Assembly: GCA_038380795.1 (NCBI GenBank)
Contig: CM076260.1
Span: 6,712,033 to 6,776,032, forward strand
Direction: 5' to 3'
Length of the DNA: 64,000 nt
Origin: Pyrocephalus nanus
Taxonomy: Eukaryota; Chordata; Aves; Passeriformes; Tyrannidae
Position 1 is the first letter of the stretch; every line of letters begins with the position of its first letter. Positions 59,442 to 64,000 of this stretch are shown here, in pieces. Both the position numbers and the translations under genes were made by a program. Under the pieces are notes generated by a model that saw only the letters and a program-made list of their open reading frames with translations, searched no databases and was not told the origin of the DNA.

Positions 59442-59533
59442 AAGGAAGGAGGTAAGGAGATAAGGAGGGAAGGGAGGAAGGAAGGAAGAAAGGAAGGAAG
59501 GAAGGAAGGGAGGGAGGGAGGAAGGAAGGAAAA
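59442..59533. repeat. (GGAA)n purine microsatellite
   Basis: About 90 bp of GGAA and GGGA units with a few interruptions (GGTAAGGAGATAAGG at the left). It is the imperfect left arm of a compound purine array and is separated from the AAAG array by about 25 bp of unrelated sequence. Confidence 0.92.
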
Positions 59534-59558
59534 TAGAGAAAATCATATCATTAAAATG

Positions 59559-60113
<555 letters not shown>

Positions 60114-61683
60114 CAGCCAACTGCTGTTCTCTTTGTTCAGACTATAGAAGTCTGAAATCCCCAGCACAGGAAGGGTGAGGCTCAGATACTGCCAGAAAAA
60201 TATTGGCAGCAGCTTCTTCCATCTTCAAAAGCATTTTGACAAGGCGAACTTGCTTAGTTACAATCAGCATTTGAATAGAGATTGAAGACAGCAGCTGCTA
60301 AGTGGTCTTCTCCTTTATTTCCCTTGGTGGAAAGGCTCAAATGATCAGTGGTTCTAGATGAGAAAAGATTCATGTGAGATATTATGAGCTGCAGGAAGTA
60401 ATTACCATATGTCCTGGTAGGTGATCACACATTCAGTACCTAACACTGGCAGAAATAGCATCTCCCACCCTCCCACGCTTTCCTTTCGCGATGAACCAGG
60501 AGGGATGTGTGCTTAACACTGCTCAAGTGACCAAAGCTCCAGAAAGCAGATGGTCTTTTTTATTTTCATCCTGTCCCCGGACACTGCAGAGCACCAAACC
60601 TCCTGCAACTGCCAGAAACATCTCTTGGGGCCATCAGAATACAGCAGGGCAGGAGGGATAAATAGGAAAATCACTGAGTGCGGAAAGTGAGCCCAGCCAG
60701 GTCCATCTCTGGGAAACTCTATGTCCTGGGCTCTGTGCAGGGAAAATCAGAGAGAAGAATTGATGAATTTAACCTTGGAAAGGAATGCTACATCAGGATT
60801 TGTGGTCAGTCACTGAAGAAAAAGTAATTTCTTGTTCTTTTCCCTGTAGCTGCTAGAGAAGAAAAATAAAGATCAAAAGAGCAGCATATCACTAGTAAAA
60901 ACCAAGGTTGCTGAGGGAGAAACAGCATCATGATCTAGCTCCCTCTAAAAAATAAGAATCACTCTTATTTATTATTTGAAATAATGTCAGTGGGGTTGTT
61001 TTTGTGTGATTGGTTGGTTTGGTTTTTTTTTAACTTGATTGATGCTTTGTGAAACTGAATTTTCAAATATTTCCCCATGTGAGAAGACTAAATTTCATCT
61101 CAAAATAAAAGTTCAGTCATTTACACAGCAGGACATTAAAGAATGGGACCTTTAGGGAAACAAAAGGAAACCATTGAATACAGGGAAGTTTGTCATAAAA
61201 TCACAGAAGCCAATAGCACTGTGGAAATAGGAGAGTGTTTGTACATAGTGACAGTGTTACAATTGCACCTGTATCGGGCTAAAATAGACACCAAGAAACC
61301 TACAGCAGAGGAAAGAGATGTTCAAAGTGGTCTCTGAACCACTATGTTCACATATGATGTAGCACTATGTGGACTGGCCAGATCAGTTCCTTGTACCAGA
61401 GGCTGGACCTCTTCTCTCTTTGCAGAATTACTCTGCTGACAGCACAGCCTGGCTCCGTGCAACCTGTGAGAACTCTGTTGCCCACCCTTCCAGTCTTGTA
61501 TGGTGTCAAAATTCACGTGGCTCAATGCACATTTATCTGTGCCTGAGGCAGCCACTGCAGCCCCTTTCTGCAGTCAGAAATCTGGGCAATGCACTTGGTG
61601 ATGCAGCTCCTCCATAGGCAGGTCAGATGGGCAGCATTCCGAAAACAGAACTTCTTTGTGCATGTAAAGAGGATTCAAGGAGA
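60114..61683. other. Unannotated DNA
   Basis: No gene recognised. The section 60440-60720 is somewhat GC-richer. The rest is ordinary AT-rich sequence with short T/G-rich runs near 61000. Confidence 0.5.
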
Positions 61684-61901
61684 GTGGTTTGGGTTGGAAG
61701 GGACCTTAAAGATCATCTCATTCCAATTTCCCTGCCATGGACAGGGACATCTTCCACTAGACCATGTTGCTTAAAACTCCATCCAACCTGGCCTTGAATA
61801 CTTCCAGGAATGGAGTAGCCACAACTTCTCTGGGCAACTTGTGCCAGGGCCTCACCATCCTCACAGTAGAGAATTTCTCCCTAAGATCTATTCTAAATCT
61901 C
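61684..61901 (-). mobile_element. CR1 LINE 3' end
   Basis: Complement of a CR1 tail: 'GTGGTTTGGGTTGGAAGGGA', 'CCTTAAAGATCATCTCATTC', 'CTGCCATGGACAGGGACATC', 'TTCCACTAGACCATGTTGC', 'CTTGAATACTTCCAGGAATG', and 'CACAGTAGAGAATTTCTCC'. The extreme 3' terminus ('ATAGAATCATAG' in this orientation) is missing, so the copy has lost a few bases at that end as well as its 5' part. Confidence 0.94.
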
Positions 61902-64000
61902 AGGTATAGGCAGCTCTCTGGTACTCAACCAGCTTCAGATGGGAGAAATCTACCTTTTGGGGAAGAAGGAATCCATAGGGAGCAGTGGAGGCTATCAGCA
62001 CACAAAGAGTTGTGAAAAGAATCTTAAAAGTCTTTTACAGCATTAACAGTTCTCTGATCTCAGGAACCACAACAGCAACAGCCTCTGTTGAGGAGGACTT
62101 CAGGGCATTTGTGATCTTCTCAAAGTCTCAGACACACAGAAGTTTATCAGAGAGCTGCATCAACCTCTGTAACCTTCAAGGTTGATCAGCATAGCATTTA
62201 CTCAACTTGCACCGGACCAAGGAAAACGAATAATTAATGTTTTCAGGAAAATTAATTTTGCCAGAAGCACTGAGCATTCAGGCACTAACATTAATCTTTG
62301 TAACTATTATTATTTCATTATTGTTTGCTTCTTTGTTTATTGGCTATAGTTATCCCTGACCTTCTTGACTACAAAAAAATCAGGCTTGATTTTATGTAGG
62401 CCAACAAGGAGTTCAATTAGAAAATACAGGAGAAAATAATTAATTTTCTTTGCTCACAGGAATTAGTGATCTGATCTACTTAGCTATTCTTCAAGGTTCC
62501 TATGCATTAAAAAAAGAAGTGAATAAGAGTGTGTTATAAATAAGAAGGCAACTAGTGAAATTACAACATTTTTCCAAGGCTGCTTGAATGCCCTCTGAAG
62601 TCAGTGTAGCAAAATGGGAGTGTAGGAGCTCATTTTGAGCACACAGGTCAACTTCATTGTAAAAAAATGGAATGAGAATTTACTGCTTGGGCTACAGTTT
62701 GTACAACTGCAGGATGCTTACTATAGCAATAAGCTTTCATACAAGCATGAAATGTTTGCAGTATTTCAGTGTTACTACAGAAAAAAGCAAAAATTTGTGG
62801 AAAAAAACCTGCCAAAGGGCAGCTATTATTGATCTACATAAGGGAACACTTCAGTAGAGAAAAGAGAGCTTCATAAGTATAGATCAGTTAAGATACTAGG
62901 AAGTTTGAATGTGTCCAAATCTTCCCCCTCCCCTCCCTTTGATTCAGAATACTGACATTTCCATCAAATTTTAGGTTCTGGAAAATATGAGATACTGAAT
63001 CACTGTTCCTGGTTTTTGTTTAAAAAATGTGGATCTTCAGAAATTCAAATATTTTTCTTTATCTTATTGAACTAAGTTCAAGCACCACTTCATTAATCTA
63101 GTAATCCCTTCAACCATGGTTTTTAGGAGCTGTAGTCAGGGTGCCATCTCCTTTTTCCTTTTGGCAGCGTCCTTTGCTTGGTTTGTGTCTCTCAAAACCC
63201 CAGTTCTTATGTGATAACCAGTAAGCAGAGCTTTTGCTGAGACTGGAAAAACTAGTTTTACTGTAGGTTTGCAATCTAACAGAAAATTCAACATATAAGA
63301 GAAGAACAAGGGTACTAAGAACTAAAGTACAGCTCCAGAGGGAATTATGGCACATTATGTGGATGCACATTAACTCTGAACTAGATAAAAAAACACTGGG
63401 GTTTTAGGTTTGTTTTCTTTTTAAACAATTATTCCAGTTATTATTTATTGGTTTTAATAAGAGAGATGAGAATGGTAGGGGATGACTGTGTTTTATATTC
63501 AATTAACAGAAGAAAATGGAGAAACTTTCAGATACTTAAACCTTTCTTCAGGTCTGAAAAAAATGTAAGAAACTTTAAAACTACCTTAAGAAAAAGTCAG
63601 ACCACACACAACCTATGGACCTATATTATGTACCCTCATTACCTGAAGCAAGAAGAGAAAATTTGGCTTTGCTTTTAGAAGTGATATGCCCTTACAAATG
63701 TCCCCATCACCTCTGGGGTTGTTGCTTTTATAGGGAATCTGTCTTCTTCAGGAAAAAGCAAGATAAAGTTCAATCAGATGAGAGGCTGTAAATCCCTTAT
63801 CTGACCCAGCTGGGTTCATTGCACAAGGAAAGTGTCCAAATATTTTCCCAAGCTCTCTAGTTCCCTATGCCCACACATTCCCTTCAGTCTTCATCAGGTT
63901 ATGTACTTCCCTGGCCTTGAGCTTTGCAATCACCTCCTCCAACAGTAATGTCATATCTGGCCAGTGCTGTCTTTATCTGCAATTGATGCCACTAACCATA
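61902..64000. other. Unannotated AT-rich DNA
   Basis: No gene or interspersed repeat recognised. The section 62220-62480 contains several TAATTA and ATTAAT motifs, typical of homeodomain sites but also expected in AT-rich DNA. The window ends within this stretch. Confidence 0.5.

Overview
This window looks like vertebrate nuclear DNA, almost certainly from a bird and quite possibly a songbird. The main clue is its interspersed repeats. At least a dozen carry the 3' end of CR1 (chicken repeat 1) LINEs, recognisable by the paired blocks 'GGTTGGAAGGGACC' and 'CACTTCCAGGGATGGGG' (or their complements) and by a terminus built on 'ATTCTATGATTCTATG'. No Alu-like or L1-like repeat was seen. The background is AT-rich, CpG-poor and full of in-frame stops. 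The bird call is established knowledge applied to sequence I can see; the songbird refinement is inference.

I found no supported protein-coding gene, rRNA, tRNA, CRISPR array or prokaryotic-type feature. Open frames are short and unordered, and the longest one (297 codons, minus strand, 59274-60167) is an artefact of a tetranucleotide repeat. The window is best read as an intergenic gene desert or the inside of a very large intron.

Layout. Positions 1-9,600: single-copy AT-rich DNA with four CR1 tails (2411, 4500, 6243, 9367), one holding an internal 20-bp tandem duplication and one lying beside a 32-base homopolymer. Positions 9,600-28,000: mostly unique sequence with a GC-richer block (about 9720-10300), a T/G-rich tract (12650-12760), CR1 tails at 12367 and 19290, a purine-rich strand-asymmetric block (14370-14640) directly followed by a small CpG cluster (15255-15481), and three weak exon-like segments (10540, 20401, 22746). 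Positions 28,000-30,400: two CR1-clade LINEs in the same orientation, an old one keeping a decayed reverse-transcriptase motif near 28800 and a younger one (29690-30374) keeping the C-terminal end of ORF2 plus its 3' UTR. Positions 30,400-47,700: unique DNA, an old minus-strand LINE reverse-transcriptase fragment (37850-38020), a CR1 tail (41062), and a longer minus-strand CR1 (42368-42870) interrupted by a 105-bp insertion with LTR-type hallmarks. Positions 47,700-64,000: CR1 tails at 47748, 51137, 55500 and 61684, a putative LTR fragment at about 57813-58330, and a compound purine microsatellite (59442-60113) whose (AAAG)n part is about 550 bp long.

No set of genes works together here. The biology visible is repeat turnover: several age classes of CR1, nested insertion, LTR remnants and microsatellite expansion. 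No undescribed biological system is convincingly visible. The strongest leads are the 105-bp TG...CA insertion inside a CR1, the long AAAG array, the putative LTR and the CpG cluster.
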